Positions 23,977 through 33,253 of a stretch of DNA of 64,000 nt are shown here, piece by piece (positions within the stretch are counted from its first letter, which is position 1; each line of letters starts with the position of its first letter). Both the position numbers and the translations under genes were made by a program. The stretch lies in NCBI RefSeq assembly GCF_000374185.1, contig NZ_KB910518.1:4104669-4168668 (forward strand), written 5' to 3'. The stretch comes from Paenibacillus sp. HW567 (GTDB lineage: Bacteria > Bacillota > Bacilli > Paenibacillales > Paenibacillaceae). The notes under the pieces are model-generated. The model worked only from the letters and a program-made list of their open reading frames with translations. It ran no database searches and had not been told where the DNA came from.

Positions 23977-24933
23977 ATGATTTATATTAAAGATTTAATG
24001 AGTGGCATTGATATCTTCAAGGCACTCAGCTCGGAGATCCGGATTCAGATTTTGGAGCTGCTCGCGGGTAACCAGGAACTCAACCTGAATGAAATTGCCA
24101 AAAGGCTGAATCTCAGCAATGGCGCCATCACCATGCATATTAAGAAGCTGGAAGAAAGCGGATTGATTGAGATCAATACCTCCGTAGGCAAACACGGCAT
24201 CCAGAAGGTCTGCTATCTGAACAAGGATAAGCTTATGGTGGATCTTCGCAGCAAGGATGTTAACAACCTGTATGAGGTTGAGATTCAGGTAGGACATTAT
24301 AGCAACTACCAGGCGGTGCCTACCTGCGGACTCGCTACGAAGAACAGCATTATCGGCGACTTCGACGAACCGCGGTACTTCGCCGATCCCCAGCGGATTG
24401 ATTCCGAGATTATCTGGATGGCGGAAGGATTTCTGGAATACCGGATTCCGAACTATCTGAAGGCCAACCAAACCTTCCGTGAAATTCAGTTCTCTATGGA
24501 GATTGGTTCAGAGGCCCCCGGCTTCAGCGACAACTACCCTTCGGATCTGTATTTCTATGTAAACGGTATCGAAATTGGGTTCTGGACCAGCCCCGGTGAT
24601 TTCGGAGATACCCGCGGTACCTTCAATCCTGACTGGTGGCCGCCCCATCTCAATCAATACGGAATGCTGAAGCTTATCCGCATCAACAATGAGGGAAGCT
24701 TCATCGACGGCTGCCGCATCTCGGATATTACGCTGGATGATATCAAGCTGGATTATAAAAGCGAGCTGACCTTCCGCATCGCCGTTACCGACAAGCCGGT
24801 CAACAAACGCGGACTGACCATTTACGGCAAGCATTTCGGCAACTACAGCCAGGATCTGCTGGCGCGGGTGCTATACGATGTACATGAGGTTGGAGACGGA
24901 GAGAAAAATCTCACCACCTCGACTGGCGAGTAA
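23977..24933 (+). CDS. ArsR-type winged-helix regulator with large C-terminal domain
   Basis: About 318 residues starting MIYIKDLMSGIDIFKAL. ATG 23977 follows GGAGGAAGG, while the upstream ATG at 23947 has no site. Residues 1-80 form an ArsR-like winged helix (LNLNEIAKRLNLSNGAITMHIKKLEESGLIEI). The remaining ~230 residues are strand-rich, with YFADPQRIDSEIIWMAEGFLEYR and DWWPPHLNQYGMLKLI, and no cysteine metal site. The C-terminal part is probably a ligand- or carbohydrate-sensing domain. Being divergent from the arabinan import operon, it is the likely local regulator (inference). Confidence 0.82.
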   Translation: MIYIKDLMSGIDIFKALSSEIRIQILELLAGNQELNLNEIAKRLNLSNGAITMHIKKLEESGLIEINTSVGKHGIQKVCYLNKDKLMVDLRSKDVNNLYEVEIQVGHYSNYQAVPTCGLATKNSIIGDFDEPRYFADPQRIDSEIIWMAEGFLEYRIPNYLKANQTFREIQFSMEIGSEAPGFSDNYPSDLYFYVNGIEIGFWTSPGDFGDTRGTFNPDWWPPHLNQYGMLKLIRINNEGSFIDGCRISDITLDDIKLDYKSELTFRIAVTDKPVNKRGLTIYGKHFGNYSQDLLARVLYDVHEVGDGEKNLTTSTGE

Positions 24934-24962
24934 CTCCCATAACCATATAAAACCTTATATTT

Positions 24963-24998
24963 CAAACAAGCGGAGTCATATGCGACTCCGCTTGTTTG
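24963..24998. terminator. Bidirectional terminator
   Basis: CAAACAAGCGGAGTC (24963-24977) pairs with the GACTCCGCTTGTTTG segment ending at 24998. It lies between the convergent regulator and the arabinanase tail. Confidence 0.8.
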
Positions 24999-25016
24999 CG
25001 CTTTGATATATTTCTG

Positions 25017-25841
25017 TCAGTTCACGTTATAATCAGCCAATACTTCATCTGCGGTGAGACTGTTGTTATATATCTTCACTTCGTCAATCATGCCCTTGAA
25101 TGGCACATCCCAATAATTGATCCCCAGCGCAAATACGCCGTTATTATCCGTGAACACATTCGGGAAATTCTTGCCTGAGAACTTCTCTACCCCGTTGATG
25201 TAGACCTTCACTGTGCCGTCATCGACTGTGAACGCCACGTGCGTCCATTCATTGGCCGGAATCTGCATGCCGGTAAGCGCATCGTACCACTTCTCGCCGG
25301 ACCACAGCAGCGTTTTATCGGCCCCCCTCTGCGGAACGAAGCTAATCCACCGATTGCCGGATGCCGCTCCGAAGAAAGCCGTCGTATAATCCGTAAGCTG
25401 ATCAGCCTTCAGCCACATTGATACAGAATAAGATTTGCTGTTAATCAATCCCTTGGGCAGCACGATGCCGGATTTCCCATCAAAGACCGCTGCCTGACCG
25501 GCAATGCCGTTGCCGTAAGTGATGCTTCCGACTGTCGGACTATCCAGCTTTGCTCCGGCGACACTGCCTGCACCGGACAATTGCAAGAAATCATTCAAAT
25601 TGCCTTCAAAGCTATATTGCGCCACTTTTCCGTCTGTAACTTTTACAGCATAACTGCCCTTCACGCTGTTGCCGTCTGTCGAGGCTGCCGTAATCACAGC
25701 TTCGCCAAGCTTCAGCGCCGTTACAGCTCCTGTCACCGGATCAACTGCCGCTACCGCAGGATTACTTGAACTCCATACGAGCGCCTTATTGGCTGCGTTG
25801 GCGGGGAGGATGGTTGCCACAGGTGTAAAAGTATTTCTCAC
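25017..25841 (-). pseudogene. Detached C-terminal part of the surface arabinanase (Ig-like + LamG)
   Basis: A 274-residue frame with no ribosome site and no signal peptide. It starts in the middle of a bacterial Ig-like (Big_2) domain (NKALVWSSSNPAVAAVDPVTG) and ends with a LamG/concanavalin-like domain (YSFEGNLNDF ... LTADEVLADYNVN). It is in the same frame as the upstream 1324-residue gene and separated from it only by a TAA codon plus two codons. It is therefore the tail of one ~1600-residue protein cut by a nonsense codon. Unless the stop is read through or is a sequencing error, it is not translated. Confidence 0.75.
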
Positions 25842-25847
25842 CGCTAT

Positions 25848-28800
25848 TTATTTTTGCGCCGCAGCGAAGGTTATAGAGCTTACCTTGACATTGGTATCCG
25901 GCTCACCATTCACCAGCCAGCCTACGGCTTCTGCGGATAATGCCTTTTCATATACACGCAGCTTGTCGATCATCCCTTGATACGGAACATCCCAGTAGTT
26001 GACGCCAAGGGCGAATACCCCGTCCTCCCCGCTGAATACATCCGTAAATCCGGTTCCGGTAGATTTAAGATCACCGTTAAGATACATTTTGACGGTTCCG
26101 GCATCATAGGTGAAGGCCACATGCGACCACTGGCCTGTCCCGATCTGCACGCCCAGATCCGCGTCGAGCCAAGCCTCGCTGCCGAACCACAAGCGTGTCG
26201 TAGCTCCGCCATTCCCGTACGGCAACAGGCTAATCCAGTTCGCATCCGATTTTGCGCCAAAGAACGCTGTCGTAAACGGTGTCAAGGTGTCCGGACGCAG
26301 CCACATGCTCACGGTATACTCGCTGCCATGAATCAGTCCGTCCGGAAGGCGGACACCGGAGCTGCCGTCGAATCTGGCTGCTTTGCCATCTTTTCCAGCC
26401 TCATAATTAATGGTTCCGCCCGTATTATTGGCCCGGTTCCCGGTCACCTCGCCTTTTGCAGCACGCTCTCCGGCTTCAGCGAGATTGTCCTCGAAGTCAT
26501 ATGCGGCCACCAGGCCGTCCTCCAGCAAGCTGCCGCTCTGCTCTACGACAACAACCGTAAAGGCCTTGGCTGCCGTTGCCGCGCCCAGCTTGACTGTAGC
26601 TGTCAATTCGACAGTAGCATTCCCGCTTCCATGCTCCGGCCGGGTAACCTTCCCGTCATTGCCAACTACAGCATTGTTAGAGGATGACCATGTAATCGTT
26701 GCTCCGTGAACACCTTCTACCGGCAGAGTAAGGCTTCTGTAAACCTTGCTTGTGTCGCCTAAGGTTAAGCCCTTCGCAACATTGGCTACCAATTGCTCAT
26801 CGCTCAGGCTTTCGAGCTGGCTGCCCCATACTGCGACTCCTTGCTCCGACATGGCCGTGAACGTCATGACCTTCGCCTGACGGGTCGAATCCCACAGCTT
26901 CACGAATACACCCTTGTACAGATTCTGCACCTTGCTGCCGTTCACGGTCTCATCGAGTAGCAGGTGAGCATAATAATCGCCCTTCAGCTCCCAGGTTCCG
27001 GTCACCGATCCGGTGACGGTTCCGTCTTCGTTCAGCTCCATATCCACGGTAGGCTTGATCTTTGCTGTAACATCCTTGCCGTGGTTAATGAATTGATAGG
27101 CTCCGGCCAGCTCCTTCTGCTGAACCTTGCCGATCGTTTCACCAGAATAGCGGTGCGGCGCTACCACCGGCCAGCCGTCCTCGTTCATGAACATTTGATG
27201 CACCCGCAGCTCATGCGATTCGCCGCGCAGCGGGAAGCGGGTATGAAAGAAATTGAAGAGCTTGCCTTTCTCCGCATCGTAATATACGGAGTTATGTCCT
27301 GATGACACATAACCGTAGGTTTGGAAATTCGGATCGCCGTTCACATTCGTGAACATGAAGTTGCCGAGCAGCTTGTTGCCGTATGCCGCATTATTGGTCT
27401 GGTTCGGCTGCGCCGCATCCTGTCCTGCTGCATCTTTATACGGACCGTCCGGGTTCTTGGAACGGAACAGCCGCATGCTGTAGCCGCCATCGGCAGCAAG
27501 ACCGCCGTAGGTTACGTACAGGTAGTAATAATCGGTATTTTTATCGTAGGTTACGTATGGACCCTCACCCGATTTTGTATTGCCGCCGGAAATATGGGTT
27601 CCGAAATAACGGTCGATCAGCCTGCCGTCGGCTGTTGTTCCATCTTTTCCCGGATACTTAGGTTTACCAGTAACAGGATCAATCTCCAGAATGAAAATAC
27701 CGCCCGACCACGAGCCGTAAGTCATCCACAGCTTGCCTTCCTTGTCATAGAACACATTCGGATCAATTGCGTTCGTGTATACTTTGTTCTTATATGCACC
27801 CGCCGCATCGAACCAGTTCGGATTCATCCCTTCCAGCGTTCCGTCTTTGATCAGCGCAGGAATGTTCGTGTTTTCCCACTGTTTGTTAATCTTGCTCTTG
27901 GCATCATAAGCTTCCGTCAGCGTAAACCCGGAGTAAATGACCGTATTGCCATAGGTGTAAGGTCCCTCGATCTTCTGGGAAACGGCAAAACCGATTGCCG
28001 AACGGATATAGGTGGAGGAGGTGCAATAGAACAGCATGTAAGCACCCTGTGTGCCGTCTGCATTCTTATAATCCTTATTCCAAAAAACATCCGGTGCCCA
28101 CACGGAAAAACCGTTCGTGCTGTCAGAATCATTTTCTCCCGCCCAGGCAAAGGATTCTGCAAGATTCTTGGAAAGATCCCCGTACAGAACATTGTCCGGC
28201 GTGGTGTAACCGTTAGTGAACCGTGTCCAGTTCATCAGGTCACTGGATTTGGCGGCATCAATATGTGAACCGAACACATAATAGGTGCTGCCATCCTTGA
28301 CTATGGAAGGATCGTGTACTGATACGTTTGTAAAAGCTGGTGCAGTTGACACTGGCGTTGGTACCGGCGTTGGTACCGGTGTTGCAGTTGCTGTTGGTGT
28401 GGCTGTAGCGACCGGTGTGGCTGTTGGTGTTAAAGCCGGTGTCGCTGCGGGCGATTCTACAGGTGTTGCTGCTGGCGTTGCTACAGGTGTTGCCGAGGTG
28501 CCGCCGGAGCCTGTATTAGCTGTAGCTGCCGGGGATGGGGATGCCGCAGCGCCCGGAGTCACAAATTTGATATTGTTGCTGTATTTATCGCTATAGGACA
28601 CTTTTCCGGCACCCTGAACATTAATCACGAAGCTCCCGTTGGCAATGAGATTTTTAATTTCCGCACCGGCTTCCACATGCAGTTCCGCTTTTTGATTCAT
28701 TGTCATTTCAGCGATGCTGCCTTTGTTCAAATACAGCGATGGCTCGCCCAGCGCCCTCACATCTACGGATGGAAAGCTGCCGCTAAATTGAACCGCTGAT

Positions 28801-29822
28801 TGTGCCGGCAATGTGCCCTCAACTACAACCGGGCCAAAGCCTCCGCCAGTCGCTGAAGCTTCTTCCTCCAGCTTGACACCGGAATGAACCCGGACGTTAT
28901 TCACCGTGCTCGTTCCCTGGGTCAGGACCCGGAGCTTACCGTTCTGCTTATTCACAACCAGCTCCGGGATCGCGGTATTGTTCAGCGTTACGCTGTTCTC
29001 GCCTCCGCCGTTCACAAATACCTTGCCGCCTACGTCCACATTGTCCAGCGTCACGTCGCCTTCCCCAATGCCTTCGGTCAAATACAGGTTCCCGGAGATT
29101 TTGGAATCCTTCAATACGACACCGGAAGTACTGATGATCATATTGCGGGCTGTAACGCCAGTAAGTGTACCGCTTTGATTGGCAATTTCCCCGGCAAGAC
29201 TGCCGATCATGCGCAGGGCTTCAGCTCTCGTAACGGACTTTTCTCCCCTGAAGCTGCCGTCCGCATAGCCGCCCAAGTATCCTTCCCCGAACAAGGACAG
29301 CACCGCTTCCTGACTCCATGACGGCAAATCCGCAGCATCTTTTGGTGAGGGGCCGCCTGCCGGAGCGGTTAACTTGAACAGTCTGAACAGCATCACAGCC
29401 GCTTCCTGGCGGCTTACCGTCTGATCCGGGCGAAACGTGCCATCGCTGTAGCCTGATACATACCCGGCAGCCGCCGCTTTTTGGATATCGCTTGCTATGG
29501 ATGCTGAAACATCAGTGAAATTGACTTCAGCTTCAGCCTGCAAATGAAAAACCCGGTTTACAAGTGACACCCACTCCAGCCGGGTGATGTCCTGATCAGG
29601 CTTGTACACGCCATTGCCATAACCGGAGATTAGTCCTTTATCCGCCCATGTCTGAAACTCCTTTTGCGCCCAGTGGCCCGTATAATCGGTCACCTGCTTC
29701 TGCGCAACCTGCCCAAGCTGTTTGAAATCGCTTGCAGGCGCGGCTGCGGAAATCATCGTTGAAGGCACAACCAGGGCCAACGCAAGCAGCGAAGCAGTGA
29801 ATTTGCCAATGTTCTTTTTCAA
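25848..29822 (-). CDS. SLH-anchored endo-arabinanase (GH43), truncated by an in-frame stop
   Basis: A 1324-residue surface protein from a TTG start with TGGAGGAATT upstream. In order it has a signal peptide (1-27), three S-layer homology domains (about 42-92, 97-150 and 162-212), a strand-repeat region (about 218-423), and a Pro/Thr/Ala linker (about 424-495). A GH43 catalytic domain follows from about 498, with the general base Asp504 in VHDPSIVKDG. Downstream are an atrophied Ig-like domain with ATITWSSSNNAVVGNDGKV and a LamG domain (ending near residue 1305). It should cut arabinan at the cell surface for the neighbouring importer. The end is abnormal: a TAA interrupts the next Ig-like domain. 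Confidence 0.88.
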   Translation of the reverse strand: MKKNIGKFTASLLALALVVPSTMISAAAPASDFKQLGQVAQKQVTDYTGHWAQKEFQTWADKGLISGYGNGVYKPDQDITRLEWVSLVNRVFHLQAEAEVNFTDVSASIASDIQKAAAAGYVSGYSDGTFRPDQTVSRQEAAVMLFRLFKLTAPAGGPSPKDAADLPSWSQEAVLSLFGEGYLGGYADGSFRGEKSVTRAEALRMIGSLAGEIANQSGTLTGVTARNMIISTSGVVLKDSKISGNLYLTEGIGEGDVTLDNVDVGGKVFVNGGGENSVTLNNTAIPELVVNKQNGKLRVLTQGTSTVNNVRVHSGVKLEEEASATGGGFGPVVVEGTLPAQSAVQFSGSFPSVDVRALGEPSLYLNKGSIAEMTMNQKAELHVEAGAEIKNLIANGSFVINVQGAGKVSYSDKYSNNIKFVTPGAAASPSPAATANTGSGGTSATPVATPAATPVESPAATPALTPTATPVATATPTATATPVPTPVPTPVSTAPAFTNVSVHDPSIVKDGSTYYVFGSHIDAAKSSDLMNWTRFTNGYTTPDNVLYGDLSKNLAESFAWAGENDSDSTNGFSVWAPDVFWNKDYKNADGTQGAYMLFYCTSSTYIRSAIGFAVSQKIEGPYTYGNTVIYSGFTLTEAYDAKSKINKQWENTNIPALIKDGTLEGMNPNWFDAAGAYKNKVYTNAIDPNVFYDKEGKLWMTYGSWSGGIFILEIDPVTGKPKYPGKDGTTADGRLIDRYFGTHISGGNTKSGEGPYVTYDKNTDYYYLYVTYGGLAADGGYSMRLFRSKNPDGPYKDAAGQDAAQPNQTNNAAYGNKLLGNFMFTNVNGDPNFQTYGYVSSGHNSVYYDAEKGKLFNFFHTRFPLRGESHELRVHQMFMNEDGWPVVAPHRYSGETIGKVQQKELAGAYQFINHGKDVTAKIKPTVDMELNEDGTVTGSVTGTWELKGDYYAHLLLDETVNGSKVQNLYKGVFVKLWDSTRQAKVMTFTAMSEQGVAVWGSQLESLSDEQLVANVAKGLTLGDTSKVYRSLTLPVEGVHGATITWSSSNNAVVGNDGKVTRPEHGSGNATVELTATVKLGAATAAKAFTVVVVEQSGSLLEDGLVAAYDFEDNLAEAGERAAKGEVTGNRANNTGGTINYEAGKDGKAARFDGSSGVRLPDGLIHGSEYTVSMWLRPDTLTPFTTAFFGAKSDANWISLLPYGNGGATTRLWFGSEAWLDADLGVQIGTGQWSHVAFTYDAGTVKMYLNGDLKSTGTGFTDVFSGEDGVFALGVNYWDVPYQGMIDKLRVYEKALSAEAVGWLVNGEPDTNVKVSSITFAAAQK

Positions 29823-30276
29823 AGTATAAATTCCTCCAATGCAAAAGTGTAAATATTACTAACCGGATGAATACTCAACAATCACGCAACGGGTATAGTT
29901 GTCTTCTCCCAACCTCCCTTCTTCACCGCACAATATAAAACGCTTTCAGTGCGTTCTAAAAAAATGCAGAGGGGTTTTGTTTTAAATAATTATAAATAGA
30001 AAATCGAATCTCGACTTTTCTCGGTTTTATTTTAACTACAGTATCAACAGATAGTCAATTAGAATTTTTAAAATAAATAAATCTTTTTATATTTTTATGG
30101 ATTATAGTCCAAACAAAATAAAGCAGCTATTTATAAGAAAATAATATGCGGTGCCTTTATTAAACTATCGTAACGAAAAAGAGGGCGACTGCGCCCGGGA
30201 CCAGATTCCTTGGTAAGTTTAACTAACGTTACCGTTAGCTAATACAATGAGCAGCCAGCATCCGCGGAACATAGAA
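29823..30276. other. Gene-free AT-rich control region
   Basis: About 450 bases upstream of the surface arabinanase. The sequence at 29935-29948 (minus strand TGAAAGCGTTTTAT) resembles a catabolite-responsive element with two mismatches. An isolated 16-bp inverted repeat lies at 30223-30238. I see no gene. Confidence 0.5.
30223..30238. promoter_or_regulatory. Orphan palindrome CTAACG-TTAC-CGTTAG
   Basis: A perfect 6-bp inverted repeat with a four-base centre, of the kind bound by TetR-family dimers. No regulator gene adjoins it. Confidence 0.4.
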
Positions 30277-30298
30277 AGACCGCCATTGAAGGCGGTCT
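30277..30298 (-). terminator. Terminator after the S51-like peptidase gene
   Basis: AGACCGCC (30277-30284) pairs perfectly with GGCGGTCT (30291-30298). On the minus strand it is followed by TTTCTAT. Confidence 0.6.
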
Positions 30299-30359
30299 AA
30301 ACAAATATATCGTTTCTGCCCAACAATTAATTCTGTTAGTTCACAGCCACCCACCCTCA

Positions 30360-31028
30360 TTAGAGCGTCTCAGCCAATGTCTGAATTTTTGAGCGGGAAA
30401 TTAAATATACAGGACCCATTATGTCTATTTTGCCGTCCTTTACACGTATAGCGCTCTCCTGTTCCGCCGCATACACATCAATCTTTTCAGACAAGGGAAA
30501 CAGGTAGCCTTGAACAAACGTGGCGTAGTCGCGTTTAGCATGAGATTCATAGGCAAAATGATCAAAGCCAATACCATCATAAATAGAACTTGTTTCAACT
30601 TTATCTCCGGCGTTTTCTGAGGTTAACCATTTGGCAGCCATATTCAACGCACCAGCACTGGCCCCCATGATAACGGCATTGCTGATCTTAATTACATCCG
30701 ATAATTCGTATTCCGCCAAAAAATCGTTCTGCCGAACAGGATCTCCACCGCATAAAAAAATAACAGAAGCGTTGTGAATGAATCGCTGGGCATCTTCCTT
30801 CTTCATACGGTAATCAATGAAATGATATTCATCAAAAATAAGATTAGCCTGATTCAGCCATGTCCATTCAGGAATATCATCAAAGTTAATTTGTTCACCC
30901 TCATAATCAGACGGTTGAGCACTGATCATAACAAGCGATTTGTTGTCTGTTATATCCCTATGCAAACACTGGACCAGCTTCTCCGGGAAAAAACCATTAA
31001 ACCAACTGAGATAGTAGTGAGTGTTCAA
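30360..31028 (-). CDS. Peptidase S51-like (class I glutamine amidotransferase-like) protein
   Basis: A 222-residue cytoplasmic protein from a TTG start with GGAGGG upstream. It contains FLCGGDP and the nucleophile elbow MGASAGALNMA, where the Ser corresponds to the catalytic serine of peptidase E (S51) and cyanophycinase. The family hydrolyses aspartyl or related peptides. His and acidic partners could be in FAYESHAKRDYATFVQGY. It stands alone between two gaps, and its substrate is unknown. Confidence 0.82.
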   Translation of the reverse strand: MNTHYYLSWFNGFFPEKLVQCLHRDITDNKSLVMISAQPSDYEGEQINFDDIPEWTWLNQANLIFDEYHFIDYRMKKEDAQRFIHNASVIFLCGGDPVRQNDFLAEYELSDVIKISNAVIMGASAGALNMAAKWLTSENAGDKVETSSIYDGIGFDHFAYESHAKRDYATFVQGYLFPLSEKIDVYAAEQESAIRVKDGKIDIMGPVYLISRSKIQTLAETL

Positions 31029-31253
31029 ACGTAATTCCCTCCATATGTAATATTTACATTTAATTCATTCTAAGCGATAAAACAGCTAAAAGGATGAACG
31101 GCCCTTCAGCCATTTCGCTTACACTCCCTTGTACACTTTGATTAACAACTGAACCAAGCTTGCAATAAATGGACACGCGCTTTGCTAATAATCCGCTGCA
31201 CATTAACCCACACTAACAGTGTCTTTCATACCAGCTAAAAGGGAGTGTTTCGA

Positions 31254-31412
31254 ATGCGTGAAGGTTTGATTCCCGCCGTTCTTGGAACTGTAGTCACTGC
31301 TTCCAGCGCAGCATTTCTGGGCAGCAGATATAAGATGGCCGCTACAGGTATTCTTGGATTTGGACTGGCCCACATCGTGCTGGGAACGATTGATTTATTC
31401 GAGCACCGCTAA
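31254..31412 (+). CDS. Small hydrophobic membrane protein, 52 residues
   Basis: A short gene starting MREGLIPAVLGTVVTASS, with GGGAG ten bases before the ATG. It has two hydrophobic stretches, about residues 5-23 and 29-46, with a short positively charged turn (GSRYKM) between them, so it is probably a two-helix membrane hairpin. It ends LFEHR. Similar very small conserved membrane proteins are found in Bacillales, but the role is not known. A hairpin follows it. Confidence 0.7.
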   Translation: MREGLIPAVLGTVVTASSAAFLGSRYKMAATGILGFGLAHIVLGTIDLFEHR

Positions 31413-31428
31413 AAAAGGTTGGAAGATG

Positions 31429-31464
31429 CCGGCCCTGTACAGCATGTACTGGCCGGTTCCTTAT
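31429..31464 (+). terminator. Hairpin after the small membrane gene
   Basis: CCGGCC and GGCCGG enclose TGTACA-GCA-TGTAC, and the sequence TTCCTTATTTATT follows. Confidence 0.5.
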
Positions 31465-31479
31465 TTATTGGACAGCAAA

Positions 31480-31507
31480 AGGCCCTTCCCTGCCCGGGTA
31501 AGGACCT
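31480..31507 (-). terminator. Terminator after the yqeM-like gene
   Basis: On the minus strand AGGTCCTT pairs with AAGGGCCT (one wobble) and is followed by TTTT. Confidence 0.55.
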
Positions 31508-31514
31508 CCATAAG

Positions 31515-32288
31515 CTATGATTTCACAGCTACATAAAATAGCCGCTCGGCACTGTCGCCCGGCTCCACCCATTCAAAATCGGCAAACACCTTCACATCGC
31601 TGAAGCCCGCCTTCAGCAGCTCCTCAGTCATCCAGCCGGGATCATAAGCCCGCTGAATATGTGTCTCCTCGAAGCGGCGGTATACACCGCTCCCGTTATC
31701 CTCGCGGGCGAAAATGGACAGATGATGCTCGATCTCGCGGCGCGGAACATCCATTTCACAGGTCCAGATATACGATACTGAAGGATCGTCCATTATAAAC
31801 GGCTGCTCCTCTTCATAGCGGACGAGTGTGTTCGGATGATGCACATCGAACAGGAAGGTGCCTCCAGCCTTGAGTCCGGTAAAGGTGCGGGCAAACACAG
31901 AACGGATCTCCTGCTCCTCCAGCACATAATTCAGACAATCGCAAAAGGAAATTACGGCATCCACCGGCTCCGGCAGCTCCCATTCCGTCATGTTCTGGCG
32001 GACCCAGCGCACACTGCCCTCGCGCAGGAACCGGCGCCCCTGCGGATGCCGCTCCATCTTCATCTGAGCCACGGACAGCATATCGGAAGATAAGTCAATT
32101 CCGGTCATGTGGTACCCTGCTGCGGCAAGCGGGATCGTAATGCTCCCGGTTCCGCAGCCCAGCTCAGCAACGGTAAGCGGCTTGCCGTATTTGCTCCATG
32201 CCGTCTCCGCGAAGGCAAGCCAATCCGGATACGGCATATCCGCCATAAGCTCATCGTACACATAAGCAAATTTCCCATAGGAAGACAC
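31515..32288 (-). CDS. SAM-dependent methyltransferase, YqeM-like
   Basis: A class I methyltransferase of about 257 residues. The SAM motif is LTVAELGCGTGSITIPLAA, followed by the acidic MTGIDLSSDML and DAVISFCDCLNYV. The N-terminus SSYGKFAYVYDELMADMPYPDW matches the YqeM family. I prefer the GTG at 32288 over the TTG at 32312 that would add eight atypical residues. In B. subtilis yqeM follows rsfS. Here it follows cvfB in the same leftward cluster, 48 bases downstream. The substrate is unknown. Confidence 0.85.
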   Translation of the reverse strand: MSSYGKFAYVYDELMADMPYPDWLAFAETAWSKYGKPLTVAELGCGTGSITIPLAAAGYHMTGIDLSSDMLSVAQMKMERHPQGRRFLREGSVRWVRQNMTEWELPEPVDAVISFCDCLNYVLEEQEIRSVFARTFTGLKAGGTFLFDVHHPNTLVRYEEEQPFIMDDPSVSYIWTCEMDVPRREIEHHLSIFAREDNGSGVYRRFEETHIQRAYDPGWMTEELLKAGFSDVKVFADFEWVEPGDSAERLFYVAVKS

Positions 32289-32335
32289 TGGCGTACACCG
32301 CTTTCTATACAAGCATTTAATTTACAGACTTTTCG

Positions 32336-33253
32336 TTATTCCTCGCCCTGCTCTGGAGCGGTTTCATCCTCTTCCTTGCGGGCAAGGTACGTCCAGTTCT
32401 CCTTCTGGGTCACGATGCCTTCCTTCATCAGCTTACCCAGCGCACGCTTGAACGCCGACTTGCTGATGCCGAAACGCTGCTTAATAATCTCCGGTGGCGT
32501 GGCATCCGAATAAGGCATCGCTCCGCCCGGACGTCCCTGCAAAAAGTCCAGCAGCGCCGCTGAATCGACATCCCGGCCGATTTCCTTACGCTGGGACATG
32601 GACAGATTCACACGGCCGTCTTCGCGGATATGCGACACCCGGGCCTCGAACTCCTCACCCAGCCGCAGCAGGCGGCTGCGTTCGGAGGAGTGGACCATCC
32701 CAATGATCCCAAAGCCCAGCACTCCGCCGTCCACCAGCACAAAGGTCCCCATTTGCAGCGGCTTGTACACTCTGGCCTTAACCATCTGGCCCATCCACGA
32801 GGAAGGTGCAGGCAACGCAAGCGGAGCAAGCTCCTGCTCTCCGGCCAGCTTGGCGCGAAGGCGTCCCTGCTTGTCATGCTCCATAATGACAAACACCCTG
32901 TCCCCAACCTGCGGACGCAGCTCTATAAGCTCCGGCAGTTCACGGATCGGCAGCAGCAGTTGGCGTCCAAGCCCCATTTCCAGGAAGCAGCCGAGACGCG
33001 GATGAATGTCCGCCACTTCCAGCAAAGCCATTTCCCCCAAAGTCAGAAGCGGCTTCTTCATCGTGGCCGCCAGGCGGTCCTCCGTATCGAAGAAGATAAA
33101 CACCTCAACCTTGGACCCGATCTTAGGCTTGCTGCCAACCAGTTCCGTGTAATGCAGCATAACATCCTGGTCCCCTGCGCCCAGGAAATAGCCATAAGGA
33201 GATACCTCCCGCAAGACCTCCAGCGTAACTGTAGTTCCGGCAATCAGACTCAT
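32336..33253 (-). CDS. cvfB: S1-domain RNA-binding protein CvfB
   Basis: About 305 residues beginning MSLIAGTTVTLEVLREVSPYG. Its ATG overlaps the rsfS stop (ATGA) and is preceded by GGAGACGG. It has repeated S1-like barrels (VFIFFDTEDRLAATMKKPLL, then MVKARVYKPLQMGTFVLVDGG and VSHIREDGRVNLSMSQRK). A C-terminal winged helix follows (PPEIIKQRFGISKSAFKRALGKLMKEGIV). This matches the CvfB/YitL family of RNA-binding regulators. Position inside the yqe cluster suggests a translation or RNA role. Confidence 0.9.
   Translation of the reverse strand: MSLIAGTTVTLEVLREVSPYGYFLGAGDQDVMLHYTELVGSKPKIGSKVEVFIFFDTEDRLAATMKKPLLTLGEMALLEVADIHPRLGCFLEMGLGRQLLLPIRELPELIELRPQVGDRVFVIMEHDKQGRLRAKLAGEQELAPLALPAPSSWMGQMVKARVYKPLQMGTFVLVDGGVLGFGIIGMVHSSERSRLLRLGEEFEARVSHIREDGRVNLSMSQRKEIGRDVDSAALLDFLQGRPGGAMPYSDATPPEIIKQRFGISKSAFKRALGKLMKEGIVTQKENWTYLARKEEDETAPEQGEE

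Noticed and set aside
25841..25850. Frameshift between the two arabinanase frames
   Set aside because: The two frames are in the same phase; the break is one in-frame TAA, not a frameshift.
27321..28268. Plus-strand frame of 315 residues
   Set aside because: It is antisense to the GH43 catalytic domain and has no recognisable features.
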